Shown: positions 7,844-17,713, counted from the first letter of the stretch. The stretch is DNA of 53,369 bases from JAXHUM01 sp034189325 (GCA_034189325.1 JAXHUM010000084.1:1-53369); one strand, 5' to 3'. Notes: generated from the sequence alone by a model not told the origin. Made by a program: numbers and translations.

Positions 7844-9922
7844 ATGGACAGAAAAACAGAACAGTTAAGAAATGTTGCATTTGTTGCCCATGGGGGTGCG
7901 GGTAAAACCTCATTGTCGGAGGCCGTCATTTTCAATGGAAAGGCAACGACCAGGCTTGGCAAGGTGGATGACGGCACATCCAACTTCGACTTTGAGCCTG
8001 AAGAGATCAAACGCAGAGCTTCCGTCAGTACCTCTTTTCATCACTGTGCCTGGAAGAAGCACATCATAAATGTTATTGACACACCCGGCGATGACAACTT
8101 CCTTTCCGATACCAAGTCTTCCCTCCAAGCGGCTGACGGCGTTGTTGTCGCCATAGACGCAACCTCCGGAGTAAAGGTCGGGACTGAAAAGGTCTGGAAA
8201 TTTGCCGATGAACTGAAGTTGCCGAGGATCGTCTTCATTAACAAGATGGACAGGGAAAGGGCTGACTTCTTCAAGGTCATGGATGACGTGGCAAACGCTT
8301 TTGATGTCAAGGCAACGCCCGTTTTTCTCCCCATCGGCGCGGAGAGCGATTTTTCCGGTCTGGTTGACCTGATCAAGGGCAACGCCCACATCGGAAGCAG
8401 GGATGGGAGTGGAAAATCGGAAAACGGAGACATCCCTTCTGAGATGGATGAGATTGTCAGTGAGTGGCGTGAGAAAATGATAGAGAATATCATTGAGATC
8501 GATGATGAACTCATGGAGAAATACCTTGAAGGGGAAGAACTCTCCGTACCCGAGATTGAAAACGCCTTGGTTAAAGGTATGAAAACCGGTCAGGTGATTC
8601 CTATTGTCGGCGGCTCGGCTCTGTTGAATATGGGAGTCACGCAACTTATGGACCTGATCACTAAAGGACTTCCATCTCCCCTCGAAAGGGAGAAGAAATC
8701 CGGGACCAGGCCGGGCAATAACGAAGCGGTGGAGAGGGCCCCAGAGGAAGATGCGCCCTTTTCCGCACTGGTATTCAAGACCATTGCAGATCCCTTTGCA
8801 GGCAAACTCAGCCTGATAAGAGTCTTTTCAGGGTCAATGGTTCCCGATTCAAACTTTTACAATTCCACCAAAGAGGTGAAAGAGAGGTATGGTCAGGTTC
8901 TGTTGTTGGAGGGGAAAAAACAGCAGCCCCTGGAAAAGGCCGGTCCCGGTGACATTGTAGCCATTCCAAAGCTGAAGGAAACATCGACCGGAGATACCCT
9001 CTGCCCTGTGGATGATCCGATTGTTTATCATCCTTCCGAGCCCTTGCCTCCGGTGCTTTCTTATGCTGTCACGGCAAAAGTCAAGGGGAGTGAAGACAAG
9101 GTCTTCTCCTCTCTAGCAAAACTCCTCGAAGAGGATCCCACCCTTAGACTGGAGAGGGATCAAACGACATCGGAAATTATCCTGTCCGGAACAGGTCAGA
9201 TACACCTGGAGACGACTTGTGAAAAATTGAACCGGAAGTTCGGTGTGGAAGTGAATCTGGGTCCTGTTTCAGTACCCTATAGGGAAACCATCAAAAAACC
9301 TGTACAAAAGATTATTTACCGCCATAAAAAGCAGACCGGTGGAAGGGGGCAATTTGCCGAGGTCCATTTTGACGTCACACCGTTGGAACGGGGGGCCGGG
9401 TTCGAGTTTCATGAAGACCTTACAGGGATGAACGTGCCCCGTAGTTTCGTTCCCGCCGTGGAAAAAGGACTCAACGAGGCACTCCAGGCTGGTAACCTGG
9501 CTGGTTACCCTATCGTGGATCTGAAGGTCCGCTTTTATGACGGGAAATCACACGACGTGGATTCTTCGGAAATGGCGTTCAAGATAGCGGCGAGTATGTG
9601 TCTCAAAAAGGCCATGGAAGATGCGACCCCCACCCTCCTTGAACCTATCATGAAACTGGAGATAATTGTTCCGGAAGATGTGATGGGCGATGTCATGGGA
9701 GACCTGAACGGTCGGCGGGGCCGCGTCATCGGGATGGACAGTGAAGGCCGGTATCAGGTCATTAAGGCACAGGTCCCAATGGCCGAGGTCCTGAAATACG
9801 CACTGGACCTGAACTCCCTCTCCGGAGGCAGGGGGAGCTTTAAGATGGAATATTCTCATTATGAAGAGGTTCCGGCCCAGCTCTCTGAAAAGGTGATCGC
9901 CGCTGCCCAGGAAGAGGAATAG
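7844..9922 (+). CDS. EF-G-like translational GTPase, divergent paralogue
   Basis: A 692-residue protein with the five-domain EF-G architecture. The G domain has AHGGAGKT (residues 15-22), DTPGDDN from residue 79 and NKMD at 133. Differences from canonical EF-G are clear: the P-loop lacks the usual HIDxGK, the switch I segment reads RRASVS where EF-G has RGITI (Thr replaced by Ser), and DTPGH is DTPGD, removing the catalytic His. The C-terminal half keeps the KKQTGGRGQFAEV and NGRRGRV motifs of domains IV and V. This is the EF-G-like (FusA2-type) group, whose roles are less certain than translocation. A second, canonical EF-G lies at 25053. It is 6 nt from the mogA-like gene. Confidence 0.9.
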   Translation: MDRKTEQLRNVAFVAHGGAGKTSLSEAVIFNGKATTRLGKVDDGTSNFDFEPEEIKRRASVSTSFHHCAWKKHIINVIDTPGDDNFLSDTKSSLQAADGVVVAIDATSGVKVGTEKVWKFADELKLPRIVFINKMDRERADFFKVMDDVANAFDVKATPVFLPIGAESDFSGLVDLIKGNAHIGSRDGSGKSENGDIPSEMDEIVSEWREKMIENIIEIDDELMEKYLEGEELSVPEIENALVKGMKTGQVIPIVGGSALLNMGVTQLMDLITKGLPSPLEREKKSGTRPGNNEAVERAPEEDAPFSALVFKTIADPFAGKLSLIRVFSGSMVPDSNFYNSTKEVKERYGQVLLLEGKKQQPLEKAGPGDIVAIPKLKETSTGDTLCPVDDPIVYHPSEPLPPVLSYAVTAKVKGSEDKVFSSLAKLLEEDPTLRLERDQTTSEIILSGTGQIHLETTCEKLNRKFGVEVNLGPVSVPYRETIKKPVQKIIYRHKKQTGGRGQFAEVHFDVTPLERGAGFEFHEDLTGMNVPRSFVPAVEKGLNEALQAGNLAGYPIVDLKVRFYDGKSHDVDSSEMAFKIAASMCLKKAMEDATPTLLEPIMKLEIIVPEDVMGDVMGDLNGRRGRVIGMDSEGRYQVIKAQVPMAEVLKYALDLNSLSGGRGSFKMEYSHYEEVPAQLSEKVIAAAQEEE

Positions 9923-9928
9923 GTCTGA

Positions 9929-10426
9929 ATGAGAATCAATAGAGGGGCCGGTATCCTGACCATCAGCGACAAGGCGTATGAGGGTCGTAGGGAGGATGCA
10001 AGTGGCCTTTCCATCTCGAGGATGCTTGAACAGGAGGGATATACTGTCCTGAACAGAAAGATCATCCCCGATGATCTTGATCAGATTGTAAAGACCCTGG
10101 TCGAATGGGCTGATACGGATCAGACGCCTCTGATTATAACGTCCGGAGGCACCGGACTGAGCCCCAGAGATTTGACTCCCCAGGCCATGAAACGTGTCAT
10201 CGACTATGAGGTCCCCGGGATGGCGGAGGCCATGCGGGCCGCCAGCCTCAAAAAGACACCTCATGCCATGATATCCCGAGCCGTTGTCGGTGTTCGAGGG
10301 GCTTCTCTTATTGTCAACCTCCCTGGGAGCCCCAGAGGCGCTGAGGAGAATCTCTCTGTGTTGTTTCCCGCGTTGGTCCATGCTCTGGCAAAACTCCAGG
10401 GAGATCCTTCCGAGTGCGCTCAATAG
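9929..10426 (+). CDS. MogA/MoaB family molybdopterin adenylyltransferase
   Basis: A 165-residue protein of the MogA/MoaB fold, which adenylates molybdopterin before metal insertion in molybdenum or tungsten cofactor synthesis. ILTISDKAYEGRREDASG is the N-terminal nucleotide/pterin region, TSGGTGLSPRD (from residue 71) is the family hallmark, and NLPGSPRGAEENL is the C-terminal conserved loop. It starts 6 nt after the EF-G-like stop, so the two are almost surely co-transcribed, although no functional link is known to me. MogA and MoaB cannot be separated by eye. Confidence 0.9.
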   Translation: MRINRGAGILTISDKAYEGRREDASGLSISRMLEQEGYTVLNRKIIPDDLDQIVKTLVEWADTDQTPLIITSGGTGLSPRDLTPQAMKRVIDYEVPGMAEAMRAASLKKTPHAMISRAVVGVRGASLIVNLPGSPRGAEENLSVLFPALVHALAKLQGDPSECAQ

Positions 10427-11000
10427 GATTCACCCCCCCAATGAGCTTTCAATGAAGTTTCACACCTCCTGCGTCTTGGATTCAATTTGATCCTGGTTTT
10501 TTTCCTTGACAGGGAGGTGTCAATATCCTACTAAGAGTACCTCCGAAAGGTTGATTGCTTCAAAGCCTAAACCAATAGGCAACCCATTTCGGAAGATTTT
10601 TTAACGGAAGCGAGACTTATAATACACTATTCTCTCTCGGCTTTTCTTGACTTGTGCCGTATATGCCCTGAAAATTTTATTCGTGATTTCGGATACAGTA
10701 GAAAAATTATGCTCGATTTCGTTATTAACATAACCCACAAAGAAAAATCTCCGTTCAATCAGGAAACACAACCCCTTCCAATAACATCTAATTCTGCTGA
10801 CCTGAAACACGTAAGGTTTCAGATCGCGACCCGGGCGTTTCTATTCGATGATCATCAAACGGTATTATCAGTATCTCATCTTAGTCGACGCACAGGCCAC
10901 CTTCATTAACAGCATAACATTGTAACCGGCAATTATTCCTAATAAAACAATTCTAACGGCTTTCGACTGTAACTCTCTCTGAATCTTAAGACGGGTCAGC
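10427..11000. other. Intergenic region before the transporter island
   Basis: No gene is credible here. GGATTCAATTTGATCC at about 10480-10495 followed by TGGTTTTTTT could be a weak terminator for the EF-G-like/mogA unit. TTGACT at 10647 with GAAAAT 17 nt downstream is a weak promoter candidate for the liv genes. Both are pattern matches only. Confidence 0.35.
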
Positions 11001-11882
11001 ATGACTTTCTTTATTGAGTTGATTCTGAGCGGTTTCATGAATGGGGCGATATATGCTGTGCTTGCGCTGGGTCTTGTTGTCCTTTATAAATCCTCCAGCA
11101 TACTGAATTTCGCCCACGGTGAACTTGCTCTTCTGGGAGCCTTTCTGTGCTACGCCGCTATCAACCAGGCAGGTCTTTCCATTGCCATTGCCCTCTCGGC
11201 AACCCTGCTCATGTCAGCAGGAATAGGACTCTTTATTGAAGTCGCTTTCTTGCGTCGTTTGACCGGACAACCCTTGATATCGGCCATCATGATGACATTG
11301 GGTCTGGCAGCCCTTCTGAGAGGAGTAGTGCTGCTGATGTGGGGCCCTCAACCAAGAAGTTTCGAACTCTTTCCAAGTAAATTGTTGTTCATTGGCGATC
11401 TCGTTGTCTCTCTTGAGCAGATTATCCTCCTTATCCTATTGATAGGGGTCGTTCTTATGGTGGGCCTGTTTTTTAAAAGAACCAACATGGGGCTTGCGAT
11501 GAGAGCCGCAAGTGAAGATCACCAGGCCGCCAGAGCTACCGGCGTAAATCTGAAAAATGTTTTTCGTCTTGCCCTTGTTGTGGTCTGTGTAACCGCCACT
11601 ACCGGGGGGCTCATCATAAGCGGGTTATACGGGCTTGACTTCAATATAAGTGATATAGGTCTCAAGGCCTTTGCCGTGATTCTTCTTGGAGGGATGGATT
11701 CCATTGCAGGTGCCATTGTCGCAGGTCTTTTAGTGGGTGTCTTGGAAACCCTGGCCGCGGGCTATCTGGATCCTTTTGTCGGCGGCGGGGTGGCGGAGAT
11801 ATTCCCCTATGTAGTATTGCTTCTGCTGCTCATGATAAGACCATACGGTCTCTTTGGATTGATTCGGATTGAAAGGATATAA
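11001..11882 (+). CDS. Branched-chain amino acid-type ABC transporter permease (LivH family), module 1
   Basis: A 293-residue inner-membrane permease of the LivH family with about eight hydrophobic segments. It begins with the typical SGFMNGAIYAVLALGLVVLYK and LNFAHGELALLGAF; the motif MRAASEDHQAARATGVN is the cytoplasmic EAA-like loop that docks the ATPase. It forms a heterodimer with the LivM-like product encoded 2 nt downstream. Liv-type systems import branched-chain or other amino acids, but in many anaerobes they carry aromatic or short-chain carboxylates; the adjoining acyl-CoA ligase favours a carboxylate here (inference). No ATPase gene accompanies this module directly. Confidence 0.93.
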   Translation: MTFFIELILSGFMNGAIYAVLALGLVVLYKSSSILNFAHGELALLGAFLCYAAINQAGLSIAIALSATLLMSAGIGLFIEVAFLRRLTGQPLISAIMMTLGLAALLRGVVLLMWGPQPRSFELFPSKLLFIGDLVVSLEQIILLILLIGVVLMVGLFFKRTNMGLAMRAASEDHQAARATGVNLKNVFRLALVVVCVTATTGGLIISGLYGLDFNISDIGLKAFAVILLGGMDSIAGAIVAGLLVGVLETLAAGYLDPFVGGGVAEIFPYVVLLLLLMIRPYGLFGLIRIERI

Positions 11883-11884
11883 CA

Positions 11885-12934
11885 GTGCTTCCCTGCGGTG
11901 TATTCAACACGACCTATGAAAAGGATATTGCCATTGTCCGTACAAAAACACACTGGTCCATGCTGATCGGTTTTGTGATTCTGGTGCTTTTGGGCCCCCA
12001 ATTCCTTGGCCCTAAGCTCCTTGACATTCTCAATTATCTGGCAATCGACCTCATCGCAGTCCTCGGCCTCAATATAGTGATCGGATATTGTGGTCAGATC
12101 GCGCTGGCCCAATCCGCCTTTATGGCGGTAGGCGGATACACATCCGCCATACTCTACGGTGAACTCGGTCTTCCCTTTTTTGCCTGCCTGTTTGCGGCAG
12201 GCCTTTCCAGCGGTTTGGCAGGCCTTGTGTTCGGGAGTCCTGCCGTCCGAATAAAGGGTTTCTACCTTGCCATGGCAACGTTGGCCGCTCAGTTTATCAT
12301 TATCTGGATTATTGATCATACGCCGACGGTTTCAGGAGGGTATCTGGGGATGGAAGTCGGTAAACCCGGTTTTTTTGGGGTTTCAATAGACTCCATCAAA
12401 GCACACTCCTATCTCATCTTTCCCATAACCCTCATAATGATCTATTTGCACAAAAATCTGGGGCGTAGCAGGACAGGGCGCGCTTTCATGGCTATCCGGG
12501 ACAATGATATCGCCGCAGAGGTCATGGGCGTGGGACCTTCCGGTCACAAATTACTGGCCTTCTTCCTTAGTGCCTTTTATGCAGGTATTGCCGGATGCCT
12601 GTGGGCCCATTATGTGGGTCGTCTCCATCCTGAGGCCTTTGGTTTGATGGATTCGATTTGGTATGTAGGGTTTCTGGTCGTGGGCGGCATGGGAAGTACA
12701 ATGGGCCCCATTTTCGGGACCCTGTTTCTCGTATCTCTCACTGAGTTTGTCCGTTTTATTTCTCCTGTTTTGGCAGGGAGTTTCCCAGGTCTTTCGGGGA
12801 GCATATTCGCGGCCAGTGCCCAACTTATTTTCGGATTAATTGTCGTTCTCTTTGTCGTCTTTGAACCCAGAGGAATTAATCATAGGTGGGAGCTATTCAA
12901 AAACTATTACCGACTCCATCCCTACTCTTATTGA
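11885..12934 (+). CDS. Branched-chain amino acid-type ABC transporter permease (LivM family), module 1
   Basis: A 349-residue LivM-family permease, GTG start at 11885 with AAAGGATATAACA ahead of it, 2 nt after the livH stop. VLGLNIVIGYCGQIALAQSAF is the family signature and MAIRDNDIAAEVMGVG is the ATPase-docking loop. A soluble N-terminal lead of about 20 residues (LPCGVFNTTYEKDIAIV) and the C-terminal FKNYYRLHPYSY are shared almost residue for residue with the second LivM at 15208, so the two modules arose by duplication. Confidence 0.93.
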   Translation: MLPCGVFNTTYEKDIAIVRTKTHWSMLIGFVILVLLGPQFLGPKLLDILNYLAIDLIAVLGLNIVIGYCGQIALAQSAFMAVGGYTSAILYGELGLPFFACLFAAGLSSGLAGLVFGSPAVRIKGFYLAMATLAAQFIIIWIIDHTPTVSGGYLGMEVGKPGFFGVSIDSIKAHSYLIFPITLIMIYLHKNLGRSRTGRAFMAIRDNDIAAEVMGVGPSGHKLLAFFLSAFYAGIAGCLWAHYVGRLHPEAFGLMDSIWYVGFLVVGGMGSTMGPIFGTLFLVSLTEFVRFISPVLAGSFPGLSGSIFAASAQLIFGLIVVLFVVFEPRGINHRWELFKNYYRLHPYSY

Positions 12935-13010
12935 ATATGAATCGAAAGAGGATGTTCCGAGAAAGCTTTGTTGAACGACACGAAAACACAATAGTGAAGG
13001 AGGTAGAATC

Positions 13011-14294
13011 ATGAAGAAGACTGTCTGCTTTTTGTTATGTGTCTTACTTGTATTCTGTATCTCACTAGGTCTTGCTATTTCAGAATCATCCGCCGCCGAA
13101 GACAAGGTCGTTCGTATCATCTCACTTCCCGATATGACGGGAATGTATTCCGTAGTGTGGGTGGGTGCCGCTTTTGACGCTCTGGATACGGTAATCAGGG
13201 AAACGAATGAAAAGGGAGGAATCAAGTATCATGACCCTGTTACCAATAAAACAGAGCACGTCAAAATAAAACATGTCTGGGAGGATACAGGAGGAAAGGT
13301 CGACCGCTCCTTAAGCATATTCAAACGTCATATGAACGAACCAAAGACTTTGACCGTCTTGGGATTGAACTCTTTGGACGCAGAGGCGATCAAACCGGTG
13401 GTCAAGGAGGTGAAAATTCCCGCATTATGGACCGCATGCAGTCTAAAAATGCATACACCTCCGGAATGGGTCTTTTCACCAATCAGCAGCATTTACAGCG
13501 AACAGATGTACGCGCTCCTGGATTGGATGAAGAGGCATGGGCTGAAAAGCATAGCCACTATCGGCTGGAACGCCGGGGCCTCGTGGAGCTGGCACATGTC
13601 CTTGAAGTATTTTGCTCCACAATTCGGCATTGAGGTGATCGAACCGATGGAGATTCTCCCCTTTGTCCCAATGGACACATCCATCCAGTTGAGGCGAATC
13701 AAGAGCAAAAAACCGGACGTCATTTTCCCTGCTCTGCTCTCAAAGGCCCTTGTCCAGGTCCTTAAAGATTCTTACAAATTAGGGCTTATGGATCGCCTGG
13801 TCTTGGCCGCCAATGGAATAGACGCAGTCCCCATCAAGATGGCAGGAGAGAAGAAATGCAATGGGGTCCGGGGACAGATCATGGGGACTATGACGGTTGA
13901 GGACGTGAGAGAGAATCCCGGTGTCCTAAAGGCCGATGAAATTGTGAAGAAGCATTACCCACGCTGCAGAACTCCCTTGCGGCTGAATTTAGGCGGCTGG
14001 GCTGGTTGGTCTATTAGTGAAGTGGCCATCCAAGCCGTAAAAATGGCGCTGGAAGAGGTCGGTTATGAAAAGGTGAATGGACAGGCGGTTTATGACGTTC
14101 TGACGAGCGGCGTCAAACTGGATACTCTCTTTACGAAACCTGTCGTACTCTCAAAAGACGTCACTTATGGTGCGCATTTTGGTACCTTTGGCCAGTGGAG
14201 GGATGGAGATTTTCATCGACTCGAAGACTGGAGAGACTACAAGATCGTCACGGAGAAAGAACATCGGGAGATTATCAAGATGATGGGGAAGTAG
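13011..14294 (+). CDS. Periplasmic substrate-binding protein of a Liv-type ABC transporter, module 1
   Basis: A 427-residue type 1 periplasmic binding protein. A Sec signal peptide occupies residues 1-29 (two Lys, a Leu/Val/Cys-rich core, cleavage near SSAA), with AAGGAGG ahead of the ATG. The mature protein has the two-lobe Leu/Ile/Val-binding arrangement: SLPDMTGMYSVVWVGAAFDA at the start, a central hinge around LMDRLVLAANGID, and a C-terminal lobe. No amino-acid-binding signature can be read by eye, so the ligand is open. It closes module 1 and is followed after 25 nt by the second LivH. Confidence 0.9.
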   Translation: MKKTVCFLLCVLLVFCISLGLAISESSAAEDKVVRIISLPDMTGMYSVVWVGAAFDALDTVIRETNEKGGIKYHDPVTNKTEHVKIKHVWEDTGGKVDRSLSIFKRHMNEPKTLTVLGLNSLDAEAIKPVVKEVKIPALWTACSLKMHTPPEWVFSPISSIYSEQMYALLDWMKRHGLKSIATIGWNAGASWSWHMSLKYFAPQFGIEVIEPMEILPFVPMDTSIQLRRIKSKKPDVIFPALLSKALVQVLKDSYKLGLMDRLVLAANGIDAVPIKMAGEKKCNGVRGQIMGTMTVEDVRENPGVLKADEIVKKHYPRCRTPLRLNLGGWAGWSISEVAIQAVKMALEEVGYEKVNGQAVYDVLTSGVKLDTLFTKPVVLSKDVTYGAHFGTFGQWRDGDFHRLEDWRDYKIVTEKEHREIIKMMGK

Positions 14295-14319
14295 TCTTTC
14301 TCTTTAAGGAGGTATCTCA

Positions 14320-15204
14320 TTGTATTTCTTTATTCAACTAGTCATCAGTGGTCTTGTGTTGGGCGGTGTTTATGCGCTTATAGCCCTTGCCATCGTTGTC
14401 ATTTACAAAACAACGCAGGTCTTTAATTTCGCCCAAGGTGCGCTGATGCTGATAGGGGCCTATTTTTGCTGGTCTTTGAGCGTCCAGTTCGGAATACCTA
14501 TGGTGGCCGGGATCGCCCTCACTCTCGTATTTTCAGTGCTGTTAGGTCTATTCGTCACAAAAACGTTTGTAGAACCTCTCATTGGACAACCGATTATTTC
14601 TGCTGTGATGATGACTCTGGTCCTCTCCCTCCTCATGGAAAACGTTGTGAACCTTTTGTGGGGAGGGCCTGCAGGGGCTTATCCTCAGATCTTTCCGGAT
14701 GAACCGATCATGTTCGGAGAGTTTGTGATCTCCAGCCAGCATCTTATCATCCTGGTTTTTATTTTTATCATATTCGGCCTTATGGTCGGCCTCTTTAAAT
14801 ACAGCAACTGGGGTCTGCAGATGAGGACGGTTGCCGAAGACCATCAAGCGGCCAGATCGTGCGGTCTGAATGTGAAGACTGTTTTCGGTTTATGCTGGGC
14901 CATTGCGGCTGTTCTGGCGGCAATAAGCGGCGTCTTGCAGGCCAGTATCAGCGGCGTTGATGCCAGTCTGATAAGCTTTGGCCTCAAGGGTTTTGCGGCT
15001 GTCCTTGTCGGAGGGCTTGAGTCTGTTGGCGGCGCGATCATCGGCGGCTTGCTCATAGGAGTCCTGGAAAACCTGACCGGAGGATATTTAGGGTCCTTTG
15101 GAGGAGGCGGTGTCAAAGAGGTGATCCCTTATATCATATTGATCGTGATACTCATTTTTAGGCCTCACGGCCTCTTCGGCCTCCATCGAATAGAAAGGAT
15201 TTGA
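14320..15204 (+). CDS. Branched-chain amino acid-type ABC transporter permease (LivH family), module 2
   Basis: A 294-residue LivH paralogue. Translation starts at TTG (14320), decided by AAGGAGG seven nt upstream; no ATG fits. GLVLGGVYALIALAIVVIYK and NFAQGALMLIGAYFCW are the membrane signature, and MRTVAEDHQAARSCGLN is the docking loop. It is similar throughout to the product at 11001, including the C-terminal RPHGLFGLHRIERI, as expected for a tandem duplicate. It pairs with the LivM encoded 3 nt downstream. Confidence 0.93.
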   Translation: MYFFIQLVISGLVLGGVYALIALAIVVIYKTTQVFNFAQGALMLIGAYFCWSLSVQFGIPMVAGIALTLVFSVLLGLFVTKTFVEPLIGQPIISAVMMTLVLSLLMENVVNLLWGGPAGAYPQIFPDEPIMFGEFVISSQHLIILVFIFIIFGLMVGLFKYSNWGLQMRTVAEDHQAARSCGLNVKTVFGLCWAIAAVLAAISGVLQASISGVDASLISFGLKGFAAVLVGGLESVGGAIIGGLLIGVLENLTGGYLGSFGGGGVKEVIPYIILIVILIFRPHGLFGLHRIERI

Positions 15205-15207
15205 GCG

Positions 15208-16266
15208 ATGTTTGATCTTCCTTGCGGCGTCTTTGATATGAACTACAAAAAGGACATGGCCATTGTCCGGACAAAGGTGCACTGGGGCCTGTTGATCAGT
15301 TTCCTTGTCTTTCTCTTTTGTGTTCCCCTTATCGCCAATGAATATTGGATTACCATGATCGATTTTATGGCGATCAGTCTTATATCTGTCCTGGGTCTTA
15401 ACATTGTCACCGGGTATTGCGGCCAGATCAACGTGGGGCAGGCGGCCTTTATGGCTGTCGGGGCCTATACTTCAGGTATCCTGACCCATCATTACGGTTT
15501 CAACTTCTGGATCGCCTTCCCTTGTGCCGGTCTGGTTGCCGCCGCGACAGGGATACTCTTCGGGCTCCCCTCTTTAAGACTCAAAGGGTTCTATCTGGCA
15601 ATGGCCACTCTGTCCGCACAGTTCATTATTATTTGGGTCATTATGCGACCACTGATGAAGTGGAGCGGCGGTGATTACGGCCTGGAAGTCCCCTATGTCA
15701 CTCTCGGGAACATCACCTTTAACAAGAGTGTGAATTCCTTCTATCTGATCATACCCGTGGCGCTCTTTCTCATATATCTCTCGAAGAACATCAGCAGGAT
15801 GAGGGTGGGGAGGGCCTTTGTGGCTATCAGGGACAATGATCTGGCCGCCGAGGTGATGGGAATCAATATATTTCAATACAAGCTGCTCGCTTTTGCCATA
15901 AGCTCCTTTTACGCCGGTATTGCCGGATCACTCCTCGCGCATACCGTGGGAAGGGCCAGCGTCGATCACTTTGGTCTCATGGAATCCGTATGGGTACTGG
16001 GGATGCTGATCGTGGGAGGTATGGGCAGTACCATGGGCGCTGTTTTTGGGACGGTCTTCATCAAGGTCCTGGAAGAGATGGCTCTTCTTTTGACACCGCT
16101 GATCGGATCCCTTTTTCCTTCACTCTCCATTAATGTCAGTACATCCCTGGGACCTATCACATTCAGTTTGGTTGTCATCTTCTTCTTGATCTATGAGCCG
16201 AGGGGATGGGCTCATCGATGGGAGATATTCAAGAACTACTACAGACTGCACCCCTTTGCGTATTGA
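15208..16266 (+). CDS. Branched-chain amino acid-type ABC transporter permease (LivM family), module 2
   Basis: A 352-residue LivM-family permease. VLGLNIVTGYCGQINVGQAAF is the signature and VAIRDNDLAAEVMGIN the ATPase-docking loop. The N-terminal LPCGVFDMNYKKDMAIVRTK and the C-terminal HRWEIFKNYYRLHP match module 1 closely. Divergence lies in the periplasmic loops, which suggests that the duplicated modules receive different binding proteins or ligands (inference). Confidence 0.93.
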   Translation: MFDLPCGVFDMNYKKDMAIVRTKVHWGLLISFLVFLFCVPLIANEYWITMIDFMAISLISVLGLNIVTGYCGQINVGQAAFMAVGAYTSGILTHHYGFNFWIAFPCAGLVAAATGILFGLPSLRLKGFYLAMATLSAQFIIIWVIMRPLMKWSGGDYGLEVPYVTLGNITFNKSVNSFYLIIPVALFLIYLSKNISRMRVGRAFVAIRDNDLAAEVMGINIFQYKLLAFAISSFYAGIAGSLLAHTVGRASVDHFGLMESVWVLGMLIVGGMGSTMGAVFGTVFIKVLEEMALLLTPLIGSLFPSLSINVSTSLGPITFSLVVIFFLIYEPRGWAHRWEIFKNYYRLHPFAY

Positions 16267-16428
16267 GATGCTCGGATAGAACTGAGGCGCTGGTTGTCGG
16301 CCGAGCAAACAGGAGAGATATGGAGTTGGAATGACCTACGAAGGTTTTGTCCCTTTGGGGCATCGCGGCCGTTGTTCAGCACATAAGTTCGGTCTAACTT
16401 CAACCAAATGCTAACAAGGAGGAGAGAT

Positions 16429-17691
16429 ATGAAAGAATGGAAGGGAAAGACCATGAGAGCATGCCTTATTTCGGTGCTGGTGGCGACGTTTTTCTTCGGG
16501 ATGGGTATAATCAGTGATGTCAGTGCTGAGAGAAAGTCCATAAAAATATGGAACACCCTGGCCATGACCGGTCCGGCATCAAGCCATTATCGACCCATAT
16601 GGTACGCAATTGACAGTTATTGGAAGGTTGTCAATGAAAGGGACGGCGGTGTTGGAGGTATCCCGGTGGAGGTGATTGCCCATGATAACCAGTACAATAT
16701 TCAAAAGGTCCTGACCGGGTACGCCAGGATCCGACAAGATCCCCACATCCTGATGACCTGCTCTTCCATGTCGGCCATACAGGAGGCCCTGAAGCCAAAA
16801 CTGATGGAAGACAACATGCCGATGGTGGCCGCAGGAAGTGTCGCGGTGAACACGAGACCGACGACGCAGTTCTCACCTCTTGGGGACTACACCCTTATGG
16901 CCGGGGCCTGGATAAAGTGGTTTAAAGAGAATTGGGAAAAAGAGGGAGGCATTGGACCGATAAAGATAGGGGCCATACTCCAACCGATAGGGTGTTTCAG
17001 GGATGACTGGGCCGGAATTCAAAAGTTCGCCCGTGATATGCAGGTAGAAGTTGTCGGCCATGCCGAAGTGCCGCTTGCGCCCGGTGAATACACCCCGGAA
17101 CTTTTGAAACTAAAATCAAACGGAGCTAATTTGATTTTCGCAGGCACGATTGCAAGTACGCTGGTCCCCCTGATGAAAGACGCCTATAAACTCGGCCTTA
17201 CCAAGAAGATTAAATTCATATCTTCCGCTGCCGTGTCAGGGACCTATGTTATCACGGAACTGGCCGGCAAGGCTGCTGAAGGCCTGTATGGGGTGTACTT
17301 CGGCGATCACAATGCCGATACCGAAGCTGCCAGGGAGATGGTCGCGGCAACGAACAAATACCATAATTTCAACAAGTATGAACTGGCTAATGCCGCTGGC
17401 TGGTGGTACATGTGGTTGATCCATAAGGCTTTTGACAGTGCGGCCAATAAGGTGGGGGCCTCCGCAATGACCCATCAGGATGTGCTTGCGGCGCTTCAGG
17501 GAATGGGGAAGATCGACGCACCTCCCGGTATGAGCGGACCTCTGGATTTTACCGATGCGAATCCTTTGACCATGGGTGGTACTACTGCGTCGATCATAAA
17601 GGTTGTCAACGGGAAGCATGTTCGGTGCGAGCCGAAGCTCCTGAAGCTCCCCTTTCACAAACCGGAGGCCTTTAAAGAATTCAGGAAATAA
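16429..17691 (+). CDS. Periplasmic substrate-binding protein of a Liv-type ABC transporter, module 2
   Basis: A type 1 periplasmic binding protein of 420 residues. The frame is open to 16408, but AACAAGGAGGAGAGAT directly precedes the ATG at 16429, which also gives a proper signal peptide (basic MKEWKGKTMR, hydrophobic ISVLVATFFFGMG, cleavage near VSA). The mature start KIWNTLAMTGPASSHYRPIW aligns with the ligand-binding edge of Liv-type proteins. It differs strongly from the binding protein at 13011, unlike the two permease pairs, so the modules probably have distinct ligands. The downstream spacer holds an extended stem-loop. Confidence 0.9.
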   Translation: MKEWKGKTMRACLISVLVATFFFGMGIISDVSAERKSIKIWNTLAMTGPASSHYRPIWYAIDSYWKVVNERDGGVGGIPVEVIAHDNQYNIQKVLTGYARIRQDPHILMTCSSMSAIQEALKPKLMEDNMPMVAAGSVAVNTRPTTQFSPLGDYTLMAGAWIKWFKENWEKEGGIGPIKIGAILQPIGCFRDDWAGIQKFARDMQVEVVGHAEVPLAPGEYTPELLKLKSNGANLIFAGTIASTLVPLMKDAYKLGLTKKIKFISSAAVSGTYVITELAGKAAEGLYGVYFGDHNADTEAAREMVAATNKYHNFNKYELANAAGWWYMWLIHKAFDSAANKVGASAMTHQDVLAALQGMGKIDAPPGMSGPLDFTDANPLTMGGTTASIIKVVNGKHVRCEPKLLKLPFHKPEAFKEFRK

Positions 17692-17713
17692 CATTCCGAT
17701 AGCTGTTACTCCT

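Noticed and set aside
7910..8644. A 244-codon minus-strand frame opposite the EF-G-like G domain
   Set aside because: Antisense to conserved GTPase motifs and without family resemblance.
9548..10423. A 291-codon minus-strand frame opposite the EF-G-like and mogA genes
   Set aside because: It is antisense to two well-supported genes, has no ribosome site and no recognisable motif.
10652..10909. An 85-codon frame in the gap before the liv genes
   Set aside because: No ribosome site, no motif, and composition unlike the neighbouring genes.
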